From Pseudoruegeria sp. SK021 (GTDB taxonomy: Bacteria; Pseudomonadota; Alphaproteobacteria; Rhodobacterales; Rhodobacteraceae), in the NCBI RefSeq assembly GCF_002119405.1, contig NZ_MTBG01000013.1, positions 1 to 64,000 of the forward strand: 64,000 bases of DNA, read 5' to 3'. The translations under genes were made by a program, and so were the position numbers. Below the pieces are notes generated by a model. The model did not search any database. It was not told the origin of the DNA and was given only the letters and a program-made list of their open reading frames with translations. Positions 33,715 to 42,695 of this stretch are shown here, piece after piece. Position 1 is the first letter of the stretch. Every line of letters starts with the position of its first letter.

Positions 33715-34977
33715 TTATTCTACAATTCCGGCTGTTTCGACGACCGCGTGAAACAACACATTGGCGCCAGCCGCAGCCCATTCTTGGCTAATTTCTTCGG
33801 CCTCATTATGGCTGAGCCCATCGACGCACGGACACATCACCATGGCAGTCGGGGCCACACGATTGATCCAGCAGGCATCGTGCCCGGCACCTGAGACGAT
33901 GTTCATATGGCTCAACCCAAGGCGGTCTGCGGCGGCACGCACGGCCGTGACACAACCGGCATCAAACGTCACCGGATCGAAATGGCCGACCGGCTTGATG
34001 CTGATGCCAAGGCCAAGCTCTTGTGCGATGATTGGCGCTTCGGCTTCGATCTGGGCCCGCATTTCGGTCAATTTTTCCAGGTCGGGCGAGCGGATGTCGA
34101 TGGTAAAGAGCGCCTTGCTGGGGATCACATTGCGGGAGTTCGGATAGACGTTTGCCTGCCCCACCGCGCCGACCGCGTTCGGCTGCGCCGCCATCGCAAT
34201 CTGGTGTACCAGTTCGGTGATCCGGGCCATGCCAAGACCCGCATTCAGCCGCATATTCATAGGGGTAGAGCCGGTATGCGCCTCTTTCCCGGTCAGGGTG
34301 ACTTCTAGCCACCACAGACCCTGCCCATGGGTCACAACCCCGATCTGCTTGCCCTCGGCTTCGAGAATCGGGCCCTGTTCGATATGCAGTTCAAAGAACG
34401 CATGCATCTTGCGGGCGCCCACCGGTTCGTCACCTTTCCAGCCGACCCGCACCAATTCGTCGCCATAGCTCAGCCCGTCTGCATCTGTGCGGGTATAGGC
34501 CCACTCCTGTTCATGCATCCCGGAAAATACCCCGGAGGCCAGCATCGGCGGCGCAAACCGAGACCCTTCTTCGTTGGTCCAGTTCGTAACCACGATCGGA
34601 TGGCGGGTTTTGATGTTCAAGTCGTTCAGGGTGCGGATCAGCTCCAGCCCGCCCAATACGCCCAGAACCCCATCATATTTTCCGCCGGTAGGCTGGGTAT
34701 CCAGGTGGCTGCCGACATAGACTGGCAGGGCGTCAGGATCGGTGCCTTCGCGGCGGGCGAACATGGTGCCCATCTGATCAAGGCCCATGGTCAGACCCGC
34801 ATCTTCACACCAGCGCTGGAACAAGGCGCGACCTTCGGCGTCCTCGTCAGTCAGGGCTTGCCGGTTATTGCCGCCTGCTACGCCCGGTCCGATTTTGGCC
34901 ATCTGCATCAGGCTATCCCAGAGACGCCCGCTGTCAATCTTCAGATTCTCACCGGGGGCGGTCATTGCGGCGGTCAT
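33715..34977 (-). CDS. N-carbamoyl-beta-alanine amidohydrolase (hydantoinase/carbamoylase family)
   Basis: This zinc-dependent M20-type amidase would hydrolyse N-carbamoyl-beta-alanine to beta-alanine, CO2 and ammonia, the third step of reductive pyrimidine breakdown. The 420 residues contain the metal ligands in VGSHLDTQP and GKYDGVLG near residue 85, NWTNEEGSRF near residue 125, and a late S-G-A-G-H-D-A-C-W-I. AAGGAGCAACCC precedes the ATG at 34977. It is the first gene of the run ending with the ABC binding protein. A carbamoyl-amino-acid hydrolase of other specificity is possible; the context favours pyrimidine use. Confidence 0.92.
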   Translation of the reverse strand: MTAAMTAPGENLKIDSGRLWDSLMQMAKIGPGVAGGNNRQALTDEDAEGRALFQRWCEDAGLTMGLDQMGTMFARREGTDPDALPVYVGSHLDTQPTGGKYDGVLGVLGGLELIRTLNDLNIKTRHPIVVTNWTNEEGSRFAPPMLASGVFSGMHEQEWAYTRTDADGLSYGDELVRVGWKGDEPVGARKMHAFFELHIEQGPILEAEGKQIGVVTHGQGLWWLEVTLTGKEAHTGSTPMNMRLNAGLGMARITELVHQIAMAAQPNAVGAVGQANVYPNSRNVIPSKALFTIDIRSPDLEKLTEMRAQIEAEAPIIAQELGLGISIKPVGHFDPVTFDAGCVTAVRAAADRLGLSHMNIVSGAGHDACWINRVAPTAMVMCPCVDGLSHNEAEEISQEWAAAGANVLFHAVVETAGIVE

Positions 34978-35330
34978 GGGTTGCTCCTTAAAAATAGTCG
35001 GCTTAGCCATAGGTCAGCACGCGCGGACTGATCTGTGATCAGGCCAGACAAGGCATCCCCCCACGAGCACATCCTTGCCACGACTGCAGCTTGTTCTTGG
35101 GAACGCTAACAGAGGCGACCAGACAGTCAAGCACCGACGCTCACAGGAAATTCCGGCGATCACACCCCAACCCTGTCCCGTCCGGCGCAACGCGACCCGA
35201 CCGGACGGCCCCCGGTCCAAATGTCGTGCCGTCCGCCCCTGCCAGCGTCATCTTCGCGGCCCGAATTAACACAATCGCAAGACCTTTCGTCGACGGTTCC
35301 TGTGTGGGGGCCCCAAAAGCGGGGGAACAC
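34978..35330. promoter_or_regulatory. Divergent intergenic region before the pyrimidine operon
   Basis: This 353-base gap lies between the amidohydrolase gene and a plus-strand hypothetical gene. The only clear structure is the palindrome CTGATC-TGT-GATCAG at 35028-35042, about 50 bases upstream of the amidohydrolase start, a plausible operator. The rest holds short plus-strand frames that do not look coding. Confidence 0.45.
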
Positions 35331-35789
35331 ATGTCGTTAATCAGTCCTATAACAGCGGCGGCACCGCCTGCCCCGCCCATGGAAGTGTCCGCACCAAACA
35401 CCCAAGTCGCCCTTGCGCCCGCCGTCAGTCCTGACACCGGCAACACCTCTGGTCAGAACCCGTCGCGTGGCTGGTCCCAATCGTTTGCCAACGCCAAATC
35501 GCACGAAGGGTCAGAACCGTCGCAGGTCACTGCCAACAGTCGCGCCTTGTCGGAGGGGCATGCGATCGGCCTTCAGGCTGAACCGCCCCCCGCACAGACA
35601 CCCACATCCGACCCCCACCAGATGTCCGAGATTTTCAGCCAAAGGGCGCGGCTCGGCCGGATCATGCAAGAACTTGCCGCGATCCAGACCAGCTTGAACA
35701 ATACCGGCGCGCCGTTGACCTCTGCCACGGCGCAAGGCGCCGCGATCGCAGCGGTGAATACCACCGCCCGGCTGGACCGGCGTTTATAG
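35331..35789 (+). CDS. Hypothetical Pro/Ala/Ser-rich protein
   Basis: The 152-residue product has a low-complexity N-terminal two-thirds rich in Pro, Ala, Ser and Thr, and a short helical part (M-S-E-I-F-S-Q-R-A-R-L-G-R-I-M-Q-E-L) near residue 105. No family is recognised and no signal peptide is evident. The ATG at 35331 has GGGGGAA before it; the frame is open further upstream but without a ribosome-binding site. It lies alone on the plus strand between the amidohydrolase and preA and converges on preA with a 22-base gap. Confidence 0.6.
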   Translation: MSLISPITAAAPPAPPMEVSAPNTQVALAPAVSPDTGNTSGQNPSRGWSQSFANAKSHEGSEPSQVTANSRALSEGHAIGLQAEPPPAQTPTSDPHQMSEIFSQRARLGRIMQELAAIQTSLNNTGAPLTSATAQGAAIAAVNTTARLDRRL

Positions 35790-35811
35790 CGGGGTAGAAT
35801 CCCGGCCAAGC

Positions 35812-37116
35812 CTATTCCGCGGCGGTGGTCGAGGCCGGGTTATTCGGATGCGAGGTCCAGTTGGCGTAGCCCGGTTTGACGGCTTCGCCGGTCCGCTCGT
35901 CCAGTGTTCCTGCCGAAAGCGGCTCAAGGGTGATGCAATCTTCGACCGGGCAAACGTTGACGCACAGGTTGCAGCCAACGCATTCGTCATCCTTGACGGT
36001 AAAGACCCGTGTGGGTGACATCGCGATGGCCTGATGGCTTGTGTCTTCGCAAGCGGCATAGCAGCGCCCACACTTGATGCACGCCGCCTGATCGATTCGC
36101 GCCTTGGCGACGTAGTTCAGGTTGAGATACTGCCAGTCGGTCACATTGGGCACCGCACGCCCGGACACTTCGGCGACAGAGACATAGCCTTTCTGGTCCA
36201 TCCACTCAGACAGCCCCGAAATCATCTCTTGCACCACCTTAAAGCCATAGGTCATCGCCGCAGTGCAGACCTGAACATTGCCGCATCCCAGCGCCAGAAA
36301 TTCAGCCGCATCGCGCCATGTGGTGACCCCGCCAATCCCTGAAATCGGCATGCCAGCCGTTTCAGCATCGCGGGCGATTTCGGCGACCATATTCAGGGCG
36401 ATCGGTTTGACAGCCGGACCACAAAACCCACCGTGCGATCCCTTGCCATCGATGCTTGGCTCCGGCGACATGGTGTCCAGATTCACGCTGGTAATGGAAT
36501 TGATCGTATTGATCAGGCTGACCGCATCGGCCCCGCCCGCTTTTGCCGCCCTTGCCGGATAGCGAATATCTGTGATGTTCGGGGTCAACTTGACGATCAC
36601 CGGCATCCGGGTCGTCTGCTTACACCAGCGTGCCACCATTTCGATATATTCGGGGACCTGCCCAACCGCGGCCCCCATTCCCCGTTCGCTCATCCCGTGC
36701 GGGCAGCCAAAATTCAACTCGATCCCATCAGCGCCAGTGGCTTCCACCAAAGGCAGGATTTCTTTCCAAGCCTGCTCCTCGCACGGAACCATCAGTGAAA
36801 CGACCATAGCGCGATCAGGATAGTCGCGCTTAACCGCCTTGATCTCGCGCAGGTTTACCTCAAGCGGCCGGTCGGTGATCAATTCAATATTGTTCAGACC
36901 CAGCAACCGCCGATCGGCCCCCCAGATCGCACCATAGCGGGGGCCATTGACGTTCACGACATGCGGGTCCTGCCCCAGGGTTTTCCAAACCACCCCGCCC
37001 CAACCGGCATCGAACGCTCGCCGCACGTTGTATTCCTTATCGGTCGGCGGAGCTGAGGCCAGCCAGAATGGATTGGGAGATTTGATCCCGACAAAGTCCG
37101 AGGAAAGATCTGCCAT
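35812..37116 (-). CDS. preA: NAD-dependent dihydropyrimidine dehydrogenase subunit PreA
   Basis: PreA and PreT together reduce uracil and thymine to the dihydro forms with NADH, the first step of the pathway. The 434-residue PreA has an FMN-binding dihydroorotate dehydrogenase-like barrel (F-V-G-I-K-S-P-N-P-F-W-L-A-S-A-P-P, later ELNFGCPHG near residue 140) and a C-terminal ferredoxin domain with two 4Fe-4S motifs, CIKCGRCYAAC and CVGCNLCVNVC. GGGAG before the ATG at 37116 sets the start. It follows preT after 110 bases. Confidence 0.96.
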   Translation of the reverse strand: MADLSSDFVGIKSPNPFWLASAPPTDKEYNVRRAFDAGWGGVVWKTLGQDPHVVNVNGPRYGAIWGADRRLLGLNNIELITDRPLEVNLREIKAVKRDYPDRAMVVSLMVPCEEQAWKEILPLVEATGADGIELNFGCPHGMSERGMGAAVGQVPEYIEMVARWCKQTTRMPVIVKLTPNITDIRYPARAAKAGGADAVSLINTINSITSVNLDTMSPEPSIDGKGSHGGFCGPAVKPIALNMVAEIARDAETAGMPISGIGGVTTWRDAAEFLALGCGNVQVCTAAMTYGFKVVQEMISGLSEWMDQKGYVSVAEVSGRAVPNVTDWQYLNLNYVAKARIDQAACIKCGRCYAACEDTSHQAIAMSPTRVFTVKDDECVGCNLCVNVCPVEDCITLEPLSAGTLDERTGEAVKPGYANWTSHPNNPASTTAAE

Positions 37117-37226
37117 GGGTGGTCTCCCTATTGCGCGGCGTCGCCGGCTGTGTCTGCACGTTTGCAGGTGATGGTGGTACGGCACCGGGCGGAGGATCCG
37201 CGTTACTCCGGCGCCCGTCGCATCGT

Positions 37227-38585
37227 TTATTCGGCGGCCAAGGCGTTCAAGCCCATCAGGGCGGCATGGATATCTTCTGCCGCGTCGCGCCCTTGAGCCA
37301 CCGCTGTCACAGTCAGATCCTCGCCCCCGGACACGCAATCACCACCAGCCCAGACCCCGGGAAGAGATGTTCGCCCGCCCGCAGAAACTCCGATTTTCGC
37401 ACCGTCCAGCGTCAAACCAGCAGGCGCGTCGTCCAGACGTTGCCCGATGGCCTTGAAAACCTGATCGGCGGGAATGCAGAATGTTTCATCGCCCAAGCGC
37501 ATCCCCGAGCGGTCTTCTTCAGTATAGGCAAACTCAACCGCGTCAACTTTGCCGTCCCGCGCCAAGATGCGAACCGGGCTTGCACCTGTGATGATCCGAA
37601 CCCCTGTCGAGGTCGCATGGGTTTGCTCATAGTCGGACGCCCCCATACGGTCGCGGCCGCGCCGATAGACCATGGTGACATGTTCCGCCCCGAGCAGCTT
37701 GGACTGAACCGCAGCATCCACCGCCGTCATGCCCCCGCCGATCACCAGCACATGCCGTCCGACCGGCAGTTTCGATTTGTCGGTTGCCTGCCGCAGACGC
37801 GCGATGAAATCGACGGCGTCATGAACATTGTCATAGTCGTCACCTTCGATCTGTAGGCCATTCACCCCCGCCAGACCGACCCCAAGAAAGACCGCATCGA
37901 AATCATCCTGAAGCTCTGCTAAGGACAATTCCCGACCCAGCCGCACCCCGGTTCTGAGGGTGATCCCCCCGATGGACAGCAGCCACGCCACTTCCCGTTG
38001 GGCAAAATTTCCCGCCGCTTTGTAGGTCGCGATACCATATTCGTTCAGGCCACCCGGTTTTTTTCGTGCGTCGAACACCACCACGTCATGCCCGCGCAGG
38101 GCCAGCCGGTGCGCACAAGCCAATCCAGCCGGACCGGCTCCAACAACGGCGATCTGCCGTCCGGTCGGCGTTGCCCGGACAAAGGGATGGGTGTCCGCAG
38201 CCATCAGGCTGTCCGTCGCAAATCGTTGTAATTGGCCGATCTGAACAGGCTTTCCTTCGGCCGCCTCGCGCACACAGGCCCCTTCGCACAATGTCTCTGT
38301 CGGACACACCCGGGCACACATGCCGCCAAGAATATTCTGATCGAAAATGGTCCGGGCGGCGGCATCCGCTGTACCGGTCTGAATTTGCCGAATAAACAAG
38401 GGGATATCAATTTCAGTGGGGCACGCTGTAATGCAAGGTGCATCATGGCAGAAATAACAGCGGTCAGCCGCAACGATTGCCTCATGCGGGCCAAGCGGCG
38501 CATACAGATCCGCAAAGTTGCCGCGATAGGCATCCTTGGCAAGACGTCCTGCCGCAATACCCGGAGTCGTCGGTGAATGTGCCAT
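37227..38585 (-). CDS. preT: NAD-dependent dihydropyrimidine dehydrogenase subunit PreT
   Basis: PreT passes electrons from NADH to PreA. The 452-residue protein has the glutamate-synthase small-subunit layout: an N-terminal iron-sulfur part (CYFCHDAPC near residue 42, then A-R-V-C-P-T-E-T-L-C-E-G-A-C), an FAD site GAGPAGLACAHRL near residue 150, and an NAD site VIGGGMTAVDAA near residue 270. The C-terminal W-A-G-G-D-C-V-S-G-G-E is the FAD end motif. It is the first gene of the preT-preA unit and diverges from accB across 255 bases. Confidence 0.95.
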   Translation of the reverse strand: MAHSPTTPGIAAGRLAKDAYRGNFADLYAPLGPHEAIVAADRCYFCHDAPCITACPTEIDIPLFIRQIQTGTADAAARTIFDQNILGGMCARVCPTETLCEGACVREAAEGKPVQIGQLQRFATDSLMAADTHPFVRATPTGRQIAVVGAGPAGLACAHRLALRGHDVVVFDARKKPGGLNEYGIATYKAAGNFAQREVAWLLSIGGITLRTGVRLGRELSLAELQDDFDAVFLGVGLAGVNGLQIEGDDYDNVHDAVDFIARLRQATDKSKLPVGRHVLVIGGGMTAVDAAVQSKLLGAEHVTMVYRRGRDRMGASDYEQTHATSTGVRIITGASPVRILARDGKVDAVEFAYTEEDRSGMRLGDETFCIPADQVFKAIGQRLDDAPAGLTLDGAKIGVSAGGRTSLPGVWAGGDCVSGGEDLTVTAVAQGRDAAEDIHAALMGLNALAAE

Positions 38586-38840
38586 GGCCTGCCCCTGCTA
38601 CCTTAGATGTCTGGTCCGATGGCAGAGGCCGCGCAGGTGGTTCTGGCTTTGTCACGCATCGGAAATCAAAGGTTTGCCGCACAAATTATAAAAATCAAGG
38701 CCTGACCGCACCTGACGATAACTTCACGGATCATGAATTCTATGTCTGCATCGCTTTTCACCGTTTATCATCCGATGTAGAGAAGGGTCATAACCGTCCC
38801 TAAATACGGCTGGCGACGAACAAGCACGAGCGAGGCTGAA

Positions 38841-39314
38841 ATGAGCAACAAGTCCCACAGCGATGATGTCGCATTCATCCGTGCGTTGGCGGAACTTCTG
38901 AGGGAAAACGACCTGACAGAGTTGCACGTCAAGCGCGAATTTGGCGAAGAAGGCGCGTTGAACGTCCGCGTCAGCCGCGGCGGCGTCGCGGCATCGGTCG
39001 CCCCTGCCCACAGCGCACCGGCGCAAATCACCTTTGCGCCGCCTGCCGCATCGGCGCCGTCGGCAGATCCCGCCGCGCATCCCGGCGCCGTGACATCGCC
39101 GATGGTGGGCACTGTCTATCTGCAGCCCGAGCCGGATTCGACGCCGTTCATCGCGGTTGGGGCCACGGTAACTGAGGGGCAGACGCTGCTGATCATCGAA
39201 GCGATGAAGACGATGAATCAGATCCCATCCCCCAAAGCCGGACGTATTGCCCGCATTCTGGTCGAAGATGGCTCGCCTGTGGAATTTGGCGCGCCGCTTG
39301 TGATCATTGAATAG
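38841..39314 (+). CDS. accB: Biotin carboxyl carrier protein of acetyl-CoA carboxylase
   Basis: AccB carries the biotin used by acetyl-CoA carboxylase to make malonyl-CoA. The 157-residue protein has an N-terminal helical part, an Ala/Pro-rich linker (residues 50-80) and a C-terminal biotinyl domain, with the biotin lysine in IEAMKTMNQ near residue 122 and the thumb region [11 protein letters not shown] weak AGGCTGAA site precedes the ATG. It precedes accC by seven bases as a two-gene operon. Confidence 0.97.
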   Translation: MSNKSHSDDVAFIRALAELLRENDLTELHVKREFGEEGALNVRVSRGGVAASVAPAHSAPAQITFAPPAASAPSADPAAHPGAVTSPMVGTVYLQPEPDSTPFIAVGATVTEGQTLLIIEAMKTMNQIPSPKAGRIARILVEDGSPVEFGAPLVIIE

Positions 39315-39321
39315 GCCGGAC

Positions 39322-40668
39322 ATGTTCAAGAAAATCCTGATTGCGAATCGCGGTGAGATCGCATTGCGCGTCGTCCGCGCCTGCCGCGAAATGGGGATCG
39401 CCAGTGTCGCGGTCCATTCAACGGCTGATTCCGACGCCATGCATGTGCGCATGGCCGACGAGGCCGTCTGCATCGGCCCACCGCCCAGCAACCAAAGCTA
39501 CTTGTCGGTGCCGGCCCTAATTTCTGCCTGCGAGATTACCGGCGCAGAAGCCATTCATCCCGGCTACGGTTTTCTGTCCGAGAACGCCAATTTCGTGCAG
39601 GTGGTCGAAGATCATGATCTGACTTTCATCGGGCCGTCGGCGGCGCATATCCGGATGATGGGCGACAAGATTACAGCCAAGGAAACCATGAAGGCGCTTG
39701 GCGTGCCCTGCGTCCCCGGCTCTGACGGCGGCGTTCCGGATCTGGCAACGGCACGCACGGTGGCCGCCGAAATCGGTTTTCCTGTGATCGTCAAGGCAAC
39801 TGCCGGTGGCGGTGGACGCGGCATGAAACTGGCCGAAACCGCCGCCGATCTGGACATCGCATTTCAAACCGCCCGATCCGAAGCAAAATCCGCCTTTGGC
39901 AATGACGAAGTCTATCTTGAGAAGTATCTCGGACAGCCGCGCCATATCGAAGTGCAGGTCTTCGGCGATGGCAAAGGTGGGGCGATCCATCTGGGCGAAC
40001 GGGATTGCTCGTTGCAGCGCCGACACCAGAAAGTTCTGGAAGAAGCCCCCGGTCCCGCCATCGATGAAGAAACCCGGGCGCGAATCGGCAAAGTTTGTGC
40101 CGATGCCATAGCGCAGATCAAATATAGCGGCGCAGGCACCATCGAGTTTCTGTTCGAAAACGGTGAATTCTACTTCATTGAGATGAACACTCGCTTGCAG
40201 GTGGAACATCCGGTGACGGAAGCCGTGTTCGGCGTCGATTTGGTCCGCGAACAAATCCGCGTCGCCGCTGGACTGCCGCTGTCGGTTACGCAGGACGAGT
40301 TGCGCGTCAACGGTCATGCCATCGAGGTCCGGATCAACGCAGAACGTTTGCCCGACTTCGCCCCCTGCCCCGGCCGCATCAGCGCCTACCATGCCCCAGG
40401 CGGGCTGGGCGTGCGGATGGATTCGGCGCTGTATAACGGCTACTCAATCCCGCCCTACTACGACAGCTTGATCGCCAAATTGATCGTGCATGGGCGCGAC
40501 CGTCCCGAGGCGTTGGCCCGCCTGCAGCGTGCGCTGGGAGAGTTGATCGTCGATGGCATCGACACCACGGTCCCACTGTTCAGCGCGCTGCTGGAAGAGC
40601 CCGATATTCTGACCGGTAATTATGACATCCACTGGCTGGAAGAGTGGCTGAAAACCAAGCGCGCCTAA
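39322..40668 (+). CDS. accC: Biotin carboxylase subunit of acetyl-CoA carboxylase
   Basis: AccC carboxylates biotin on AccB with bicarbonate and ATP. The 448 residues follow the ATP-grasp biotin carboxylase plan: [14 protein letters not shown] at the start, [10 protein letters not shown] near residue 80, the glycine-rich loop [12 protein letters not shown] near residue 159, and [14 protein letters not shown] near residue 288. The ATG at 39322 is chosen because the enzyme starts there in the family; five upstream codons are also open. Confidence 0.97.
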   Translation: MFKKILIANRGEIALRVVRACREMGIASVAVHSTADSDAMHVRMADEAVCIGPPPSNQSYLSVPALISACEITGAEAIHPGYGFLSENANFVQVVEDHDLTFIGPSAAHIRMMGDKITAKETMKALGVPCVPGSDGGVPDLATARTVAAEIGFPVIVKATAGGGGRGMKLAETAADLDIAFQTARSEAKSAFGNDEVYLEKYLGQPRHIEVQVFGDGKGGAIHLGERDCSLQRRHQKVLEEAPGPAIDEETRARIGKVCADAIAQIKYSGAGTIEFLFENGEFYFIEMNTRLQVEHPVTEAVFGVDLVREQIRVAAGLPLSVTQDELRVNGHAIEVRINAERLPDFAPCPGRISAYHAPGGLGVRMDSALYNGYSIPPYYDSLIAKLIVHGRDRPEALARLQRALGELIVDGIDTTVPLFSALLEEPDILTGNYDIHWLEEWLKTKRA

Positions 40669-40694
40669 GTCGCCGGCCCGCATGATCGCATTGC

Positions 40695-40731
40695 GCAGCC
40701 CCTGCCGATCTTCACGAACGGCAGGGGCTGC
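40695..40731 (+). terminator. Strong hairpin after accC
   Basis: GCAGCCCCTGCCG pairs perfectly with CGGCAGGGGCTGC, a 13-base-pair stem with an 11-base loop, starting 27 bases after the accC stop. No T run follows, so it may work as a Rho-assisted terminator or as a stabiliser of accBC mRNA. Confidence 0.65.
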
Positions 40732-40767
40732 GTCAGCAATCAGGATACAAAGGCTGGGTGCTACTGA

Positions 40768-41412
40768 ATGGACCGCGAAACCCTTACAGTCGATGTATTG
40801 CTGAAGGCCTATGAACTCGGCGTTTTTCCGATGTCCGAATCGCGCGACGATACCGACGTCTTCTGGGTCGATCCGCGCAAACGCGGGATCATTCCAATCG
40901 GTGGATTCCATTTTTCACGATCCCTCGCCCGTCGAATCCGCAAGGGCGGCTTTCGCGTCTCCGTCAACGAAGACTTCGCTGGGGTGATGCAAGCCTGCGC
41001 CGACCGGCCGGAGACCTGGATCAGTGAGACGATTTTCGATATTTACGCCCAGCTTCATGCCTTGGGCCATGCCCATTCGATGGAAATTCGCGACGAGAGC
41101 GGGCTGATCGGTGGCGTGTACGGGGTCACGCTGGGCGCGGCGTTTTTTGGGGAAAGCATGTTCTCACGCCGGACGGATGGCTCGAAGATCGCCCTCGCCT
41201 ATCTGATGGACCGGCTCCAGCAGGCGGGATTTTTGCTGTTCGACACCCAGTTCATCACGCCACATCTTCAGCGGCTCGGCGGAATAGAAATCCCGCGCAG
41301 CACGTTTCATGACTATCTGGAAGAGGCGATCGCCACAAAGGCCGATTTCACGACGCCCCCCCTGCCTGCATCGCCTCAGGCGTTGTTGCAGCGCAATACC
41401 CAGACATCATAG
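40768..41412 (+). CDS. aat: Leucyl/phenylalanyl-tRNA-protein transferase
   Basis: Aat attaches Leu or Phe to proteins that start with Arg or Lys, creating N-degrons for ClpS/ClpAP. The 214-residue protein shows GVFPMSESRDD near residue 20, W-V-D-P-R-K-R-G-I-I-P near residue 33, GGVYGVTLGAAFFGESMFS near residue 110 and the late F-D-T-Q-F-I-T-P-H-L. The last 37 bases overlap the convergent DUF2155 gene. The strongest upstream structure is the hairpin after accC. Confidence 0.96.
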   Translation: MDRETLTVDVLLKAYELGVFPMSESRDDTDVFWVDPRKRGIIPIGGFHFSRSLARRIRKGGFRVSVNEDFAGVMQACADRPETWISETIFDIYAQLHALGHAHSMEIRDESGLIGGVYGVTLGAAFFGESMFSRRTDGSKIALAYLMDRLQQAGFLLFDTQFITPHLQRLGGIEIPRSTFHDYLEEAIATKADFTTPPLPASPQALLQRNTQTS

Positions 41413-41747
41413 CGGATATGGTCAAACGCATTCAGCGCGGGTGATGACGCGACCATCCAGCCTTCGAACAACGGTCTTGGGCTGCTTGGCTCATCGATGA
41501 GCAGAAATGCATAGGCATCGCCGACGGGGTTTTCCACCGGGTATCGACATTCGACCAAGCTGATCGCCAACCGGTCGAGAGTGACACTGCCGCCAACGGC
41601 AACGTCGAGATCGGTCAATTCACCGGACATGCGGTCCAGCACACGCAAACTGGCCCCGCGTCCGGCGGCCACGTCCTCGGCCAGCACCGATGACACTGAC
41701 AGAGCGGCTGCAAGTGCGGCCAAACCAAGCCCGAGGGGCTTCATCAT
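41376..41747 (-). CDS. DUF2155 periplasmic protein
   Basis: The 123-residue protein has a Sec signal (L-G-L-G-L-A-A-L-A-A-A-L-S-V-S-S-V-L-A) and a DUF2155 domain: R-V-L-D-R-M-S-G-E-L, then C-R-Y-P-V-E-N-P and F-E-G-W-M. The family has no known activity but is widespread in alphaproteobacteria beside NDUFA12-like and mlaD-type genes. Two cysteines could form a disulfide. It starts with an ATGA overlap with mlaD, and its 3' end overlaps aat by 37 bases. Confidence 0.88.
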   Translation of the reverse strand: MMKPLGLGLAALAAALSVSSVLAEDVAAGRGASLRVLDRMSGELTDLDVAVGGSVTLDRLAISLVECRYPVENPVGDAYAFLLIDEPSSPRPLFEGWMVASSPALNAFDHIRYDVWVLRCNNA

Positions 41748-42187
41748 CCCGAACCACCAACAAATTTGGACAGCAGTTCAATCAAGCTGATTGAGCCCTG
41801 CGTGCTTTCAATTTCATCACCGGGATTAAAGTTATCGAGCGATCCACCGGGCTGAAGTTCGACGAAATTTCCGCCCAACAGGCCTTCCGATGCAATGATG
41901 ATCGAACTGTCGTCCGGCAACACGATCCCGTCGGCGACAGAGATTGTCGCATCGGCGCGGAAGGTCTGGGGGTTCAGGCTTAGTCCGGCGACCGTGCCCA
42001 CTTTGACCCCAGCCAAACGGACATCCGTGCCGACAGAAATACCCTGTGCCGAGCGAAAACTTGCCGTCAGTTCATAGCCGCTGGACGCACTCATGCCTCC
42101 GACGCTGCGGCTGGCATAGGTCAGGAACCCGGCGGCAACCAGAATCACCAACCCTCCGACCAACAGTTCCGCCTTATTTTCGGCCAT
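41744..42187 (-). CDS. mlaD: MCE-family lipid transport protein MlaD
   Basis: MlaD is the membrane-anchored, hexameric MCE-domain protein that binds phospholipid between the inner and outer membranes for the Mla system, which keeps the outer membrane asymmetric. The 147-residue protein has one N-terminal helix (L-V-G-G-L-V-I-L-V-A-A-G-F-L-T-Y-A-S) and one MCE domain with V-R-L-A-G-V-K-V-G-T-V and the loop LLGGNFVEL. No mlaE or mlaF gene is adjacent, so the ABC part must be elsewhere. It overlaps the DUF2155 gene by four bases and follows the NDUFA12-like gene by 26 bases. Confidence 0.9.
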   Translation of the reverse strand: MAENKAELLVGGLVILVAAGFLTYASRSVGGMSASSGYELTASFRSAQGISVGTDVRLAGVKVGTVAGLSLNPQTFRADATISVADGIVLPDDSSIIIASEGLLGGNFVELQPGGSLDNFNPGDEIESTQGSISLIELLSKFVGGSG

Positions 42188-42213
42188 GGACTACCCTTTC
42201 CGTCCGGGATCGC

Positions 42214-42588
42214 TCACTCGGGCGTCCAGGCTTCGTAATCCGCCCGTTTCGCCGGGGCGACACGGCGAATCGATCCGGCCGGCGCATAGGCCAACGCGGT
42301 TCCGGTCAGGTTTTCCTGATGGGGTTTTTCCCACGTGCGGTGAACAAGCGGTTGAGCGGTCGGCGGCTGATCCCACGTGTGGTGCAGCCATCCATGCCAA
42401 TCGGGGGAAATCCGGCTCGCTTCGCATTCGCCGTTAAAGATCACCCAGCGCCGGACCTTGTCCCGCGTCTCATAGTAGATATTGCCCTGATCATCTTCCC
42501 CGACCCGGACACCCTTGCGGCTGGTGAACCATTGCGTGCCAAGGGTTTGGCTGTTCCACCAGGTCACGGCACGGATAAGCATGTTCAT
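42214..42588 (-). CDS. NADH:ubiquinone oxidoreductase NDUFA12-like (B17.2) subunit
   Basis: The 124-residue protein matches the NDUFA12/B17.2 accessory subunit of complex I, shared by mitochondria and alphaproteobacteria. Marks are [12 protein letters not shown] near residue 30, R-R-W-V-I-F near residue 46, and W-H-G-W-L-H-H near residue 65, followed by the conserved P-Y/W-K-P-like end region. It sits at the matrix or cytoplasmic face of the enzyme. AGGAGCC precedes the ATG. It heads the unit with mlaD and DUF2155. Confidence 0.93.
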   Translation of the reverse strand: MNMLIRAVTWWNSQTLGTQWFTSRKGVRVGEDDQGNIYYETRDKVRRWVIFNGECEASRISPDWHGWLHHTWDQPPTAQPLVHRTWEKPHQENLTGTALAYAPAGSIRRVAPAKRADYEAWTPE

Positions 42589-42661
42589 AGGGGCGGCTCC
42601 TGCTACTCGTTAGATTTGATATCCCGCATTCCTGCCAGAACGTCCAGTGCGCAGAAAATCC

Positions 42662-42691
42662 CCAATGCCGCAGGGAAGCCTGCGGCATTGG
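42662..42691 (-). terminator. Rho-independent terminator of clpX
   Basis: On the minus strand CCAATGCCGCAGG pairs perfectly with CCTGCGGCATTGG over a 4-base loop, a 13-base-pair stem, and is followed by GGGATTTTC. It begins five bases past the clpX stop. Confidence 0.8.
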
Positions 42692-42695
42692 CCGA

